64,000 bases of DNA, taken from positions 1-64,000 of the forward strand of contig CANTCQ010000008.1 of assembly GCA_947652325.1 (NCBI GenBank). Direction: 5' to 3'. Position numbers and translations under genes: made by a program. The DNA comes from an uncultured Mycoplasmatota bacterium (lineage in GTDB: Bacteria > Bacillota_I > Bacilli_A > RF39 > UBA660). Below the pieces are notes generated by a model that did not search any database, was not told the origin of the DNA, and saw nothing but the letters and a program-made list of their open reading frames with translations. Shown piece after piece: positions 19,988 through 28,500 of this stretch. Within the stretch, counting starts at the first letter, position 1. Each line of letters opens with the position of its first letter.

Positions 19988-20850
19988 TTTTCTTTCCTCA
20001 CTTCATCTTTATCTATTTCTTTTATTAAAATTTTATTTGCTTTCAATAAATTTTTATATAAAAAAATATTTTTCTTTCTTTTAGTTTTTGTAAAAGCATT
20101 TGTTGACTTATCTTCACTATGAAATACAACTAATTTAGGTTGGTATACAGAATGTAGATTATTATTTTCTAATCTTATAAATAATAATTCCTCTTCACCA
20201 AAAAGAAAAGTCTTTGCGTCTAGTCCGTTAAACTTATTAATATAATCTGGTGAAAAAATCAAACAGCAACCATGAAGTATAATATTTTTAAAATAATTAT
20301 CCGTTTCACTTCCATTATCATTATTGTTTTTTTGACATTTAATCAAGCGAAAAAAATTTTCTAAATTCAAATAACTTAACAATAAATGTATCCATAATTT
20401 TATTCTTAATTTTACTAATTCTTTTTTCGAAGGCAATTTTTTATAAAGGGGATTAATTAAATTATTTTTTAATAAAATTTTAGGACCCATAACAGCAAAT
20501 TTGCTAACTTTATATTCTTCTTCAATTATAGTACCAAAATTTTTTTGTGTAAAATAAACGTCATTATTTAATAAAATAATAAATTTACAATTTATTTTTT
20601 CTTTTAAATAAATAAATCCTATATTATTTCCACCAGAGAATCCTAAATTTTCTTTATTTTTAATAATATGTACATTATCAATATTTTCATATTTTTTTTC
20701 TAAAGTATCTCCTGAACCATCTGGAGAACAATTGTCTATAATAACAATGTAATATAAAGAATCATCTACATTGGTAATAATAGAAGAAACACATTTAATA
20801 GTATCTTCTATAGAACCATAATGTAAAATAACAAAACCAAATTTTTTCAT
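19984..20850 (-). CDS. Glycosyltransferase family 2
   Basis: GFVILHYGSIEDTIKCVSSI...IIDNCSPDGSGDTLEKKY...NLGFSGGNNIGF...LLNNDVYF. Confidence 0.88.
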   Translation of the reverse strand: MKKFGFVILHYGSIEDTIKCVSSIITNVDDSLYYIVIIDNCSPDGSGDTLEKKYENIDNVHIIKNKENLGFSGGNNIGFIYLKEKINCKFIILLNNDVYFTQKNFGTIIEEEYKVSKFAVMGPKILLKNNLINPLYKKLPSKKELVKLRIKLWIHLLLSYLNLENFFRLIKCQKNNNDNGSETDNYFKNIILHGCCLIFSPDYINKFNGLDAKTFLFGEEELLFIRLENNNLHSVYQPKLVVFHSEDKSTNAFTKTKRKKNIFLYKNLLKANKILIKEIDKDEVRKEK

Positions 20851-20875
20851 AATATTGCCTCACCCATACCTAATT

Positions 20876-21979
20876 TTACTTAAAAAATAAATCCAACAAA
20901 GAATTATATTTCAAAATATTGCCAATAGTTTTATCAAAAACATTAACATATAGAATTAACACAAAAAATAATACGGATATGAATGAAATTAAAAGACATT
21001 TGGTGAATACATTTCCATAAGTAATTTTTAAATCAAAAAAATTAGTAATAGCAATATAATCTAATAATAGTAAACCTCGAAATACTCTAGTAAATTCAAA
21101 AGTATAAAAATAAATTGGAACTGCCAGGAGTAGAACAAGATTACATTTTAAAACAAACTTTAAAAATTGAATCTTTTTTTCTAATTCAAGCGTTAAAGGT
21201 CTTTTCTTATAATAATTTAGAGTAATAGATAAAACAACAATAACAAAAAGCTGTAAACAAATACTTAATAAAGTAATCGCCAAGGATACTTGCCAATTAC
21301 CAGATACAAAATATGCTTCAAATTTGCTTATAGGAATAAAATGAGAAATAATGGACAAAAGAATGTTCGATTTTGCAATAACAGTCAAAAACATTACAAT
21401 TGGAATTATAAAGAAACACAATTTTTTTAAATCAAATTTTTTTACTATAATTAGAAACAAATAAAATAAAGAAATATAATGAAATCCTGTTGCTATGAAA
21501 CAACACAAAATATATTTTAATGTACCGTGTGAGTCTTGGTCATTATACAAAAACTGTAAGCCAAATATTACGATACAAATAGCCATAAAATCTCTTATTT
21601 GGACAACTTCTAAAAAAAATGGAAATGCAAAAAAACAAGATAAAGCTAAAGATTTATACTTTGAAAATTTTGTTAGGGATTTGTTTAACAAAAACATACA
21701 TATCGATGAATAAAAAATTAAAAAAATAGAATATGGTAGATGCATATTATAAAAAAATTTACACAAAAATTGCCATAATATTTCTACGCCATAAAATTGC
21801 TCTCCTATGCCATATCGAATATATTGCCTTTCATACATCATGTAATCGGCATTCATATAATTAAAAGCAAATAATATAAACATCCAAATAAATAATAAAG
21901 TATAAGCAATTTTTGATTCCTTTCTAAAAAAGGCATACATAAATAATAAAATACTTATAATTAAAGATAAATGAAACAT
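20876..21979 (-). CDS. EpsG/Wzy-like polysaccharide polymerase
   Basis: Multi-TM; 'NADYMMYERQY...GVEILWQFLCKFFYNMHLPYSIFLIFY' typical of EpsG family. Confidence 0.82.
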   Translation of the reverse strand: MFHLSLIISILLFMYAFFRKESKIAYTLLFIWMFILFAFNYMNADYMMYERQYIRYGIGEQFYGVEILWQFLCKFFYNMHLPYSIFLIFYSSICMFLLNKSLTKFSKYKSLALSCFFAFPFFLEVVQIRDFMAICIVIFGLQFLYNDQDSHGTLKYILCCFIATGFHYISLFYLFLIIVKKFDLKKLCFFIIPIVMFLTVIAKSNILLSIISHFIPISKFEAYFVSGNWQVSLAITLLSICLQLFVIVVLSITLNYYKKRPLTLELEKKIQFLKFVLKCNLVLLLAVPIYFYTFEFTRVFRGLLLLDYIAITNFFDLKITYGNVFTKCLLISFISVLFFVLILYVNVFDKTIGNILKYNSLLDLFFK

Positions 21980-21997
21980 AATCAAGTCTCCTCTCAT

Positions 21998-22828
21998 TTA
22001 TTTAGAAAAATAAACTTTACAAGCTCTTAATAAAGTATAAATTCGAAAATCTTTCTTTATAGCTTTTCTTAATAAAATTTTCGCATCTCTTTTGTGAGAA
22101 AATTGAGCCTTTAGCATTAAATAATTAGCATATGCCACCTTAGAAAAATCTATTTTTTGCTTATATTGATTATAAATTTTATCAATAGCAAATAAACCAT
22201 TTTCACTATTTTTTGAAATACTATTATCTTGCACATATGATTTAACTAAAATATTTTCTAAATAATATATTTTATATTTTGAAGATATTTTAAGCGAAAA
22301 CTCCCAATCTTGTAATCGAGGTAAATCTTCATCAAATTGAAAAAAATCAAATACTTCTCTTTTTAAAAGAATAGATGGTGTTCCAATTATCGATTTTTCC
22401 AATAATTTTTCTTGTGACACAAAACAAGATTTCATGTTATTGGGAATATTTTTAATAAAGTTTCCTTTAGTATTATATAAGTTTATTGTACTAAAAACAA
22501 CATCAACCTTTAATGAATTCATACATTCCAATTGTTTTTCTAATTTACTAAGTACCCATTCATCATCACTATCTTGAAAAGCAATATAATCTCCTTTTGA
22601 TACTGAAACTCCATAGTTTCGAGCAGCGCATGCACCTTTATTTTCTTTAAAACAATAATATCGAACTCTAGAATCTTTTATTTTTTTTACTATTTCTTTC
22701 GTATTATCTGTAGAACAATCATCAACGATAATTAATTCTAAATTAGAATAAGTTTGAGATAAAACACTATTAATTGCCCTTTCTATCGTTTTTGCGCGAT
22801 TATAACTAGGGATAATTACACTAATCAT
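21998..22828 (-). CDS. Glycosyltransferase family 2
   Basis: ISVIIPSYNRAKTIERAINSVLSQTYSNLELIIVDDCSTDNT...AARNYGVSVSKGDYIAFQDSDD. Confidence 0.93.
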   Translation of the reverse strand: MISVIIPSYNRAKTIERAINSVLSQTYSNLELIIVDDCSTDNTKEIVKKIKDSRVRYYCFKENKGACAARNYGVSVSKGDYIAFQDSDDEWVLSKLEKQLECMNSLKVDVVFSTINLYNTKGNFIKNIPNNMKSCFVSQEKLLEKSIIGTPSILLKREVFDFFQFDEDLPRLQDWEFSLKISSKYKIYYLENILVKSYVQDNSISKNSENGLFAIDKIYNQYKQKIDFSKVAYANYLMLKAQFSHKRDAKILLRKAIKKDFRIYTLLRACKVYFSK

Positions 22829-23654
22829 TTTTTATACCTTCCTTTAAACCTTTAAAATAACTTTCTAATTTATTTTTCTTATCATTTTCATACAAAACAA
22901 TACTTACCAATTTCCAAAATAAATATTTTAATTCTATTATTTTCTCTTTTATGGACATTTCTTTTTTAAATTTATGACAATAATACGTTATATTACGTGA
23001 ATAATAGTAAATTCTTTTTGGATTATGATTTGTGGGATATACATTCCAAAATAAAAATTTTCGTTTACTTCTTTTGCCAATTTCATGAGAAATTCTTGCA
23101 TTCTTTACTCTTAAGATTTTTTTCTTAGCAAGACAAACTCTTTTACAGTAATCAAAATCTACATAATCAATAAACATCTTTTCATCAAAAACTCCGATTT
23201 TATTGCAAACTTTTAAATTCATAAGTGTTCCAGATGTAATACATCGATTTATTTCTAATACTTCCTCGTTTTGCTTTTTATTATGTTTCTTATTTATATC
23301 TTGAATCATTGGACAGATTATTGCTATATCTTTAATATTTATATATTTTAACATGATTTTTAAATCGTTTTCTTTTAAAATAGAATCTTGGTCTAAAGTC
23401 AATAAATAATCACTTTGTTTTTTATTTGCATTTTCTAACAATTGATTTAAAGCTTTAGCAATCCCTACATTCTTTTTATTTTCTATTAAAAATATTTTTT
23501 CAAAACTTTGAATTAAATTTTTTACATCTACTAAATTGTTAGACCCATTATCCACTAAAAATAAATAATTAACACAAGGGTACAAATTTAAAATACTTTT
23601 TTTTAATTGTTCTATTTTTGGATTATATAAAACTATTCCAACAGTAAGTATCAT
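22821..23654 (-). CDS. Glycosyltransferase family 2 (rhamnosyltransferase-like)
   Basis: VGIVLYNPKIEQLKKSI...LVDNGSNN...KNVGIAKALNQ...LTLDQDSIL...MFIDYVDFDYCKR. Confidence 0.88.
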   Translation of the reverse strand: MILTVGIVLYNPKIEQLKKSILNLYPCVNYLFLVDNGSNNLVDVKNLIQSFEKIFLIENKKNVGIAKALNQLLENANKKQSDYLLTLDQDSILKENDLKIMLKYINIKDIAIICPMIQDINKKHNKKQNEEVLEINRCITSGTLMNLKVCNKIGVFDEKMFIDYVDFDYCKRVCLAKKKILRVKNARISHEIGKRSKRKFLFWNVYPTNHNPKRIYYYSRNITYYCHKFKKEMSIKEKIIELKYLFWKLVSIVLYENDKKNKLESYFKGLKEGIKND

Positions 23655-24496
23655 TAAAATTGCCCCACTTTCATTCCTAATAACCTTGTGGCCATGTCAA
23701 AAGGATATCTTAATAATACTTTAATATTCTTATCTTGTATCGCTCTTTTTAATATATACTTAGCTAAAGTTCCACCACTTGCATTTGTTCCATATTTATC
23801 AAGATATTTATTTTCTTTAAAAAATTGTCCTGTTAATTTATAGCGATTATATAACTCTTTTAAAGTAAAATGATGAGAATGATAGACTACTGAATCAGCA
23901 CAATATTTTATTTTATAATTATTCATAATCAATTTATAAGCAAAATACATATCTTCATTAATTGGCAAATCTTTTCCATCATATCCCTTTAATTTAACAA
24001 AGATATCCCTTCGAATGGCACTTGCAGCATCGGAAAAGAAAAATGTTTTTAATCCTAACTCCTTTAAATCATTTTTACTTTTAATTTTAGATTCATTAGG
24101 ATAATTGTTTTCTCTTGTATATTTTTCAATATTATTAAACTTAGTTAGTTGTCTGCTATAAGTAGCCTCTGCTTCTTTTTGAATAATGGGGAATACTAAT
24201 TTTTCAAGCCAATCTTCCGTTTCAATCAAAATATCTTGCGAAATAAAACAAATAATATCAGCTGTACTTTGCATGGCAGCTTCTTCTCTTACTAAACTAT
24301 GGGAAAAATTTTCTTTTTTTATTTTTCTGAATTGACAATGACTTTTTTGTAAATATTCTTCTGTTTTGTCTTTACTTTCCGTTAATATATATTGAATATT
24401 TTTAATGATAACATTTTTTTGTTTTAAAAGTGATTGATGCAAATTATCAATATATAAACTAGCGTTATAAAGCGGACAAATAATATCCACTGTCAT
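23654..24496 (-). CDS. Glycosyltransferase family 2 (rhamnosyltransferase-like)
   Basis: MTVDIICPLYNASLYIDNLHQSLLKQ...ISQDILIETEDWLEKLV; start after a strong hairpin/T-run and RBS-like GAGATGAT, rather than the 24610 ORF-track start. Confidence 0.85.
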   Translation of the reverse strand: MTVDIICPLYNASLYIDNLHQSLLKQKNVIIKNIQYILTESKDKTEEYLQKSHCQFRKIKKENFSHSLVREEAAMQSTADIICFISQDILIETEDWLEKLVFPIIQKEAEATYSRQLTKFNNIEKYTRENNYPNESKIKSKNDLKELGLKTFFFSDAASAIRRDIFVKLKGYDGKDLPINEDMYFAYKLIMNNYKIKYCADSVVYHSHHFTLKELYNRYKLTGQFFKENKYLDKYGTNASGGTLAKYILKRAIQDKNIKVLLRYPFDMATRLLGMKVGQF

Positions 24497-24520
24497 ATTA
24501 TCATCTCTTTTCTCAAAAAA

Positions 24521-24555
24521 AGCTATATACAAGGGTACTTTCCCTATGTATATAG
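24521..24555 (-). terminator. Intra-operon intrinsic terminator/attenuator between sugar transferase and downstream capsule genes
   Basis: Minus strand GCTATATACA-T-AGGG-AAAGTA-CCCT-TGTATATAGC followed by TTTTTTT. Confidence 0.75.
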
Positions 24556-24596
24556 CCTTCTTGTCATTTTGTACCACACTTTTTATTTTTTCCTTT

Positions 24597-25274
24597 TTAT
24601 TTTGCTCCATCTTTTTTTAAAACACTATGTATTGTTCCTAAAATAATTTTAATATCTAGAAGTATAGAGCAATGATCTATATAATGAAGCTCTAAACACA
24701 TTCTCTCTTCATAGGTCGTATTGCTTCTTCCATTAACAGCCCAATATCCTGATAAACCTGGTCGCATACTTAAGAATTTCACTTTATTTTTTCCATAATT
24801 CTCTGCTTCATCTAAAACTACAGGTCTAGGTCCAATTAAAGACATTTCTCCTTTAAAAATATTAATAAATTGTGGAAATTCATCTAAAGAGGTTTCTCTT
24901 AAAAATTTTCCAATTTTTGTAATACGTGGGTCATTTGATATTTTTCTATTCTTATAATATTCCTCTCGAATTCCTTCACTTTCTGCTAACCATTTATTAA
25001 GTATTTCTTCTGCATTTGGAACCATGGTCCTAAACTTATAAATATAAATAATTTCGCCATTTTTTCCCAATCTTTTTTGTTTAAAAAAAATACTTTGATA
25101 GTCTCTATTTTTAATAGAGACTGCTTTTATTATAAAAGCAAGTGGAATCATTAAAAGTATTCCTAAAATTCCCACTAGGATATCAAATACTCTTTTTACA
25201 ATGAAATAAAATGCTTTATGTGTATTTACTTCTGATTTTATTCTCTCTTTTAACATCACACTATCAGAATTCAT
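24597..25274 (-). CDS. Undecaprenyl-phosphate sugar phosphotransferase (initiating bacterial sugar transferase)
   Basis: KRVFDILVGILGILLMIP, FFKQKRLGKNGEIIYIYKFRTMV, LRETSLDEFPQFINIFKGEMSLIGPRP, PGLSGYWAVNGRS. Confidence 0.95.
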   Translation of the reverse strand: MNSDSVMLKERIKSEVNTHKAFYFIVKRVFDILVGILGILLMIPLAFIIKAVSIKNRDYQSIFFKQKRLGKNGEIIYIYKFRTMVPNAEEILNKWLAESEGIREEYYKNRKISNDPRITKIGKFLRETSLDEFPQFINIFKGEMSLIGPRPVVLDEAENYGKNKVKFLSMRPGLSGYWAVNGRSNTTYEERMCLELHYIDHCSILLDIKIILGTIHSVLKKDGAK

Positions 25275-25321
25275 AACCTTATCCTCCCTAAATTAATTCT
25301 TTTTCATCACCCTATTTTTTT

Positions 25322-25380
25322 AATTATAGCATAAATAAGCTAAATTGCCTATTATTATAGCACATTTTCGACAAATGTCT
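25322..25380 (-). promoter_or_regulatory. Tandem extended -10 promoters of capsule operon with overlapping inverted repeat
   Basis: Two TGCTATAAT elements (minus; 25353-25361 and 25322-25330); upstream one has TAGACA at N16; inverted repeat ACATTT-TCGAC-AAATGT in its spacer. Confidence 0.6.
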
Positions 25381-25463
25381 ACAAAAAATATAAGTTTGTA
25401 TTCATAACAATATTTTAACTTTTTTCATACTAACTAATTATGATAGAAAAAGAAAAACTTTAT

Positions 25464-25500
25464 GCAAAAGAAGCTATTCTTCTCCAATAGCTTCTTTTGC
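25464..25500 (-). terminator. Intrinsic terminator overlapping the 3' coding end of the DUF1292-like gene
   Basis: Perfect 15-bp inverted repeat GCAAAAGAAGCTATT/AATAGCTTCTTTTGC with 7-nt loop; stop codon of 25474..25767 lies in the hairpin. Confidence 0.8.
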
Positions 25501-25767
25501 CATATCTTTAAACAAATCAAAAAATAATCTTGCTACTTCTTGAAGTTCTTTCTCATTTGTTACTCGTTCGATAGACTCTTCTCCTTCTTTTAAAACTCTT
25601 CTTGCAATAAATTGATTACTTTCTATTAAATTTTCTTCTTTATCCACTTCTATCAAATAAAGATAAGTCGCTTGATTGTATTCAACCATATTGGCAACTG
25701 TATAATCCTTATCTTCTTTATTTTCTTCAATCGTTAAAATATCATATAATTCAATTGGACTCATCAT
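25474..25767 (-). CDS. DUF1292-like small protein
   Basis: Acidic 97-aa protein with pattern resembling DUF1292 (ATYLYLIEVDKEENLI...FIARRV...IERVTNEKELQEVARLFFDLF). Confidence 0.6.
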   Translation of the reverse strand: MMSPIELYDILTIEENKEDKDYTVANMVEYNQATYLYLIEVDKEENLIESNQFIARRVLKEGEESIERVTNEKELQEVARLFFDLFKDMAKEAIGEE

Positions 25768-28445
25768 CTTTTTAGTCCTCCTTCTTTCATTTTATTCGTA
25801 TCTAAACCAGAGATATTAAAATATCCTTCTTCCATACCTGTATCTTTATTAATTACTCGATATCCAATTTGAATAGCTCCCATATTTTCAATGGCTGTTA
25901 AATCATTCTCAGTATAAAGAAAATTATCCTGTCCCATAAAAATTTCAGTGCCATTGTAAGAATAAATAATTCCTGTAATTTCTTTTCCACTTTCTGGAGG
26001 ACAATATGCCTTTAAAGGTTCAATTTGCTTTGCTGCCCTATCAAAACTCGTATATACGGGAGTGTCTTTCAAATTATATATAATGTCTCCCCATCTCAAA
26101 TGTAAATTTTGAGATTCTTCCATAATGTTTTCTTCAGGTTTTGATTTTTGTTCTAATTTGTTCATGCTAATAGTTTCATTAGGAAGAGAAGAAATATCAT
26201 CTGTCTTTTTTGAAATGGATAAAGCACTATTTTCTTGCTCATGTCTTTCCATATTTTTGGATGAATTTGTAAAAGTTATGACTTTATTTTGCATTACATT
26301 TGAAACATCAACAATAGAACTTGAAATTAAATCATTTGAAATTTCACTTTCATAATTGACTGTATCTTTCGTTTTAGCATTCACATGGTCATAAATAGAT
26401 ACACTAGATAAAGTCACAATTCCTGCTCCAATTGCAATAGCAATACTTGCAACATTTATTTGGTTACGAATTTTTTTACTAGTCCTTGGTTTTTTCACTT
26501 TCTTTATTTTTGATACTTTACTAATAAAAGAACTTGGTAAAGAAGCAAGTATTTCCTTTATTTTCAATTTTTGTTCTTCTAAAATCCACCATTCCCCATC
26601 TAAAATATCGTCATTCGTAAGAGCAATAGATTTCATCTTTTTTTGTATTTTTTGAAAAAGTGTTAACTTTTCTTTATCTTTAAATATATTTAAATCCTCT
26701 AATTTTTCTAAACTATACAAAATCGTAGTATAAAACTTACTGTCCTTTAAAGACAATTCATTGCTTCGAAAATAAGACATTAAAAGAGCATGTAAAGAGA
26801 ATTTCTTATCTCGTAACAAACAAATTCTAGCTTTTAAAAGACTATCCATCTCTTCTTTCATCTCAAGCGAATTTGTTACATTTTGAATCTGTAGTTTATC
26901 ATGTATTTTATCTAAATTTTCCTCTAATAATATGAGATCTTCCTGCGTGTAAATTGGTCTTATACCTGTATTCTTAGAAAATAATTCCAATTTTTCTTTA
27001 TATTTCTCATACCTACCTTTTGCTTCTTTATATTCTCTTTCTTTCACAGTAGGAATACAGACAGATTTACCAGTTACGGATAAAGTAGTGGAAACAAGTC
27101 CTTTATAAAGTTGCCTTTGTGCATCTCTTTCTAATCGACGCATAACATTTAAAGACTCAATAAATCCGCAATAATTCTCTTGAAAAACTCCTTCCATTTC
27201 GGGAGTAATATGGAACATTTGCAATTCACGATTTACTTTTTTTTCTACAAATTGAAGTTTTTGCTTATCTTCTTCATAAATTTTAGCAACAGTCTCTTTA
27301 TCGATTTCATTTTCTAAATCTTTTGCTATTATTTCTTTTTCTGCTTCTGAAATAACTAAAAGAGAAGTTAAATCTTTTTCTTGTGCTCTTAATTCTTTAT
27401 CTAAACGTTCTTCTTCTATTCGTAAATTCTTTTTTACAGTAATATAAAGGGCTTTATATTCTAGATATTTAGCGTAATAAGCTTTTGGAATTTTTATTTT
27501 TCTTCCGCCAAAATGGACAACTCTTTTTTGTTTAGGTGTTTTTGCCCTTTCTATATTGGAAAGTAATAAACGCAGATACTCTTTTTTACCAACCAAGGAA
27601 AGACCTTCATAAAATGAATAATCCAAACGAACATCTTTATTTTTTGTTTGAACGGACTCATATTCTTTCTCTAAAAAATCCTCTTCTAAATCTATTTTAT
27701 TTATCATAGTTTCATAAGTCAATAAAGTCTCTTCTATTTTTCTTTTAATAGATATGGATATAGAGGCAACTTTATCTTGAATTGGAACATAATGAGGAAA
27801 TCGAATTCTTTGTTCTGCTTCTTGCTGAGGTACTTTCATCTGCTTTGCTTTCTCACTATAAGTTTCTACATCATTTTCTATATCATTTTTATTTCTTTCT
27901 TTTTTTTCTTTTTCTTGGTAAATGCGCATTTTAGAAATAAATTCTGAATCGGGAAATATATTTTGATTTTTTTCTAAGTAAGAAAAGAAATCTCTTATGT
28001 ATGTGTTTTTATCGCCATCCCATTTTTTTCTTTTTGTAGAACTAAAATAAGAAATAGTTGCTTCCTCTAACTTTTTATTTACTAAATGAGAACGTAAAAT
28101 AATTTTTATATCATCCCACTCTTTTTTTACAGTTTCAACATTTAGTAACTTTTGTTTTTCATTATACTGATTTAAAATTTGAAATAATCCCGATATTAAT
28201 CTTAAAGATTCATATTCTGGCTTTATAAAATTAAATAATACTTCTTCTGCTTGTTCATTATGAATATCATAATAAAGAGCATTATATTTATTTTTTAAAG
28301 TCTGCACCTGATTGGATATAATAACAAAATCGGACATTTCTTGAATATCCTTTTTTCCTTCTATTATATCTTTAATAAATTGATTTATATCTTCCTTAAC
28401 TTTTATAACATTTCGATTATAAATTTTAAGTCTTTCTGAATCCAT
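25764..28445 (-). CDS. Large coiled-coil, single-TM protein of unknown function (about 893 aa)
   Basis: Lys/Glu-rich helices, TM 'VASIAIAIGAGIVTLSSVSIYDHV', C-terminal extracytoplasmic region; RBS GGGAAGTG before ATG at 28445. Confidence 0.85.
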   Translation of the reverse strand: MDSERLKIYNRNVIKVKEDINQFIKDIIEGKKDIQEMSDFVIISNQVQTLKNKYNALYYDIHNEQAEEVLFNFIKPEYESLRLISGLFQILNQYNEKQKLLNVETVKKEWDDIKIILRSHLVNKKLEEATISYFSSTKRKKWDGDKNTYIRDFFSYLEKNQNIFPDSEFISKMRIYQEKEKKERNKNDIENDVETYSEKAKQMKVPQQEAEQRIRFPHYVPIQDKVASISISIKRKIEETLLTYETMINKIDLEEDFLEKEYESVQTKNKDVRLDYSFYEGLSLVGKKEYLRLLLSNIERAKTPKQKRVVHFGGRKIKIPKAYYAKYLEYKALYITVKKNLRIEEERLDKELRAQEKDLTSLLVISEAEKEIIAKDLENEIDKETVAKIYEEDKQKLQFVEKKVNRELQMFHITPEMEGVFQENYCGFIESLNVMRRLERDAQRQLYKGLVSTTLSVTGKSVCIPTVKEREYKEAKGRYEKYKEKLELFSKNTGIRPIYTQEDLILLEENLDKIHDKLQIQNVTNSLEMKEEMDSLLKARICLLRDKKFSLHALLMSYFRSNELSLKDSKFYTTILYSLEKLEDLNIFKDKEKLTLFQKIQKKMKSIALTNDDILDGEWWILEEQKLKIKEILASLPSSFISKVSKIKKVKKPRTSKKIRNQINVASIAIAIGAGIVTLSSVSIYDHVNAKTKDTVNYESEISNDLISSSIVDVSNVMQNKVITFTNSSKNMERHEQENSALSISKKTDDISSLPNETISMNKLEQKSKPEENIMEESQNLHLRWGDIIYNLKDTPVYTSFDRAAKQIEPLKAYCPPESGKEITGIIYSYNGTEIFMGQDNFLYTENDLTAIENMGAIQIGYRVINKDTGMEEGYFNISGLDTNKMKEGGLKR

Positions 28446-28500
28446 AGAAACACTTCCCTTTTTAATTATCATTATAGCCTAAAATTTTAGAAACAGCAAA

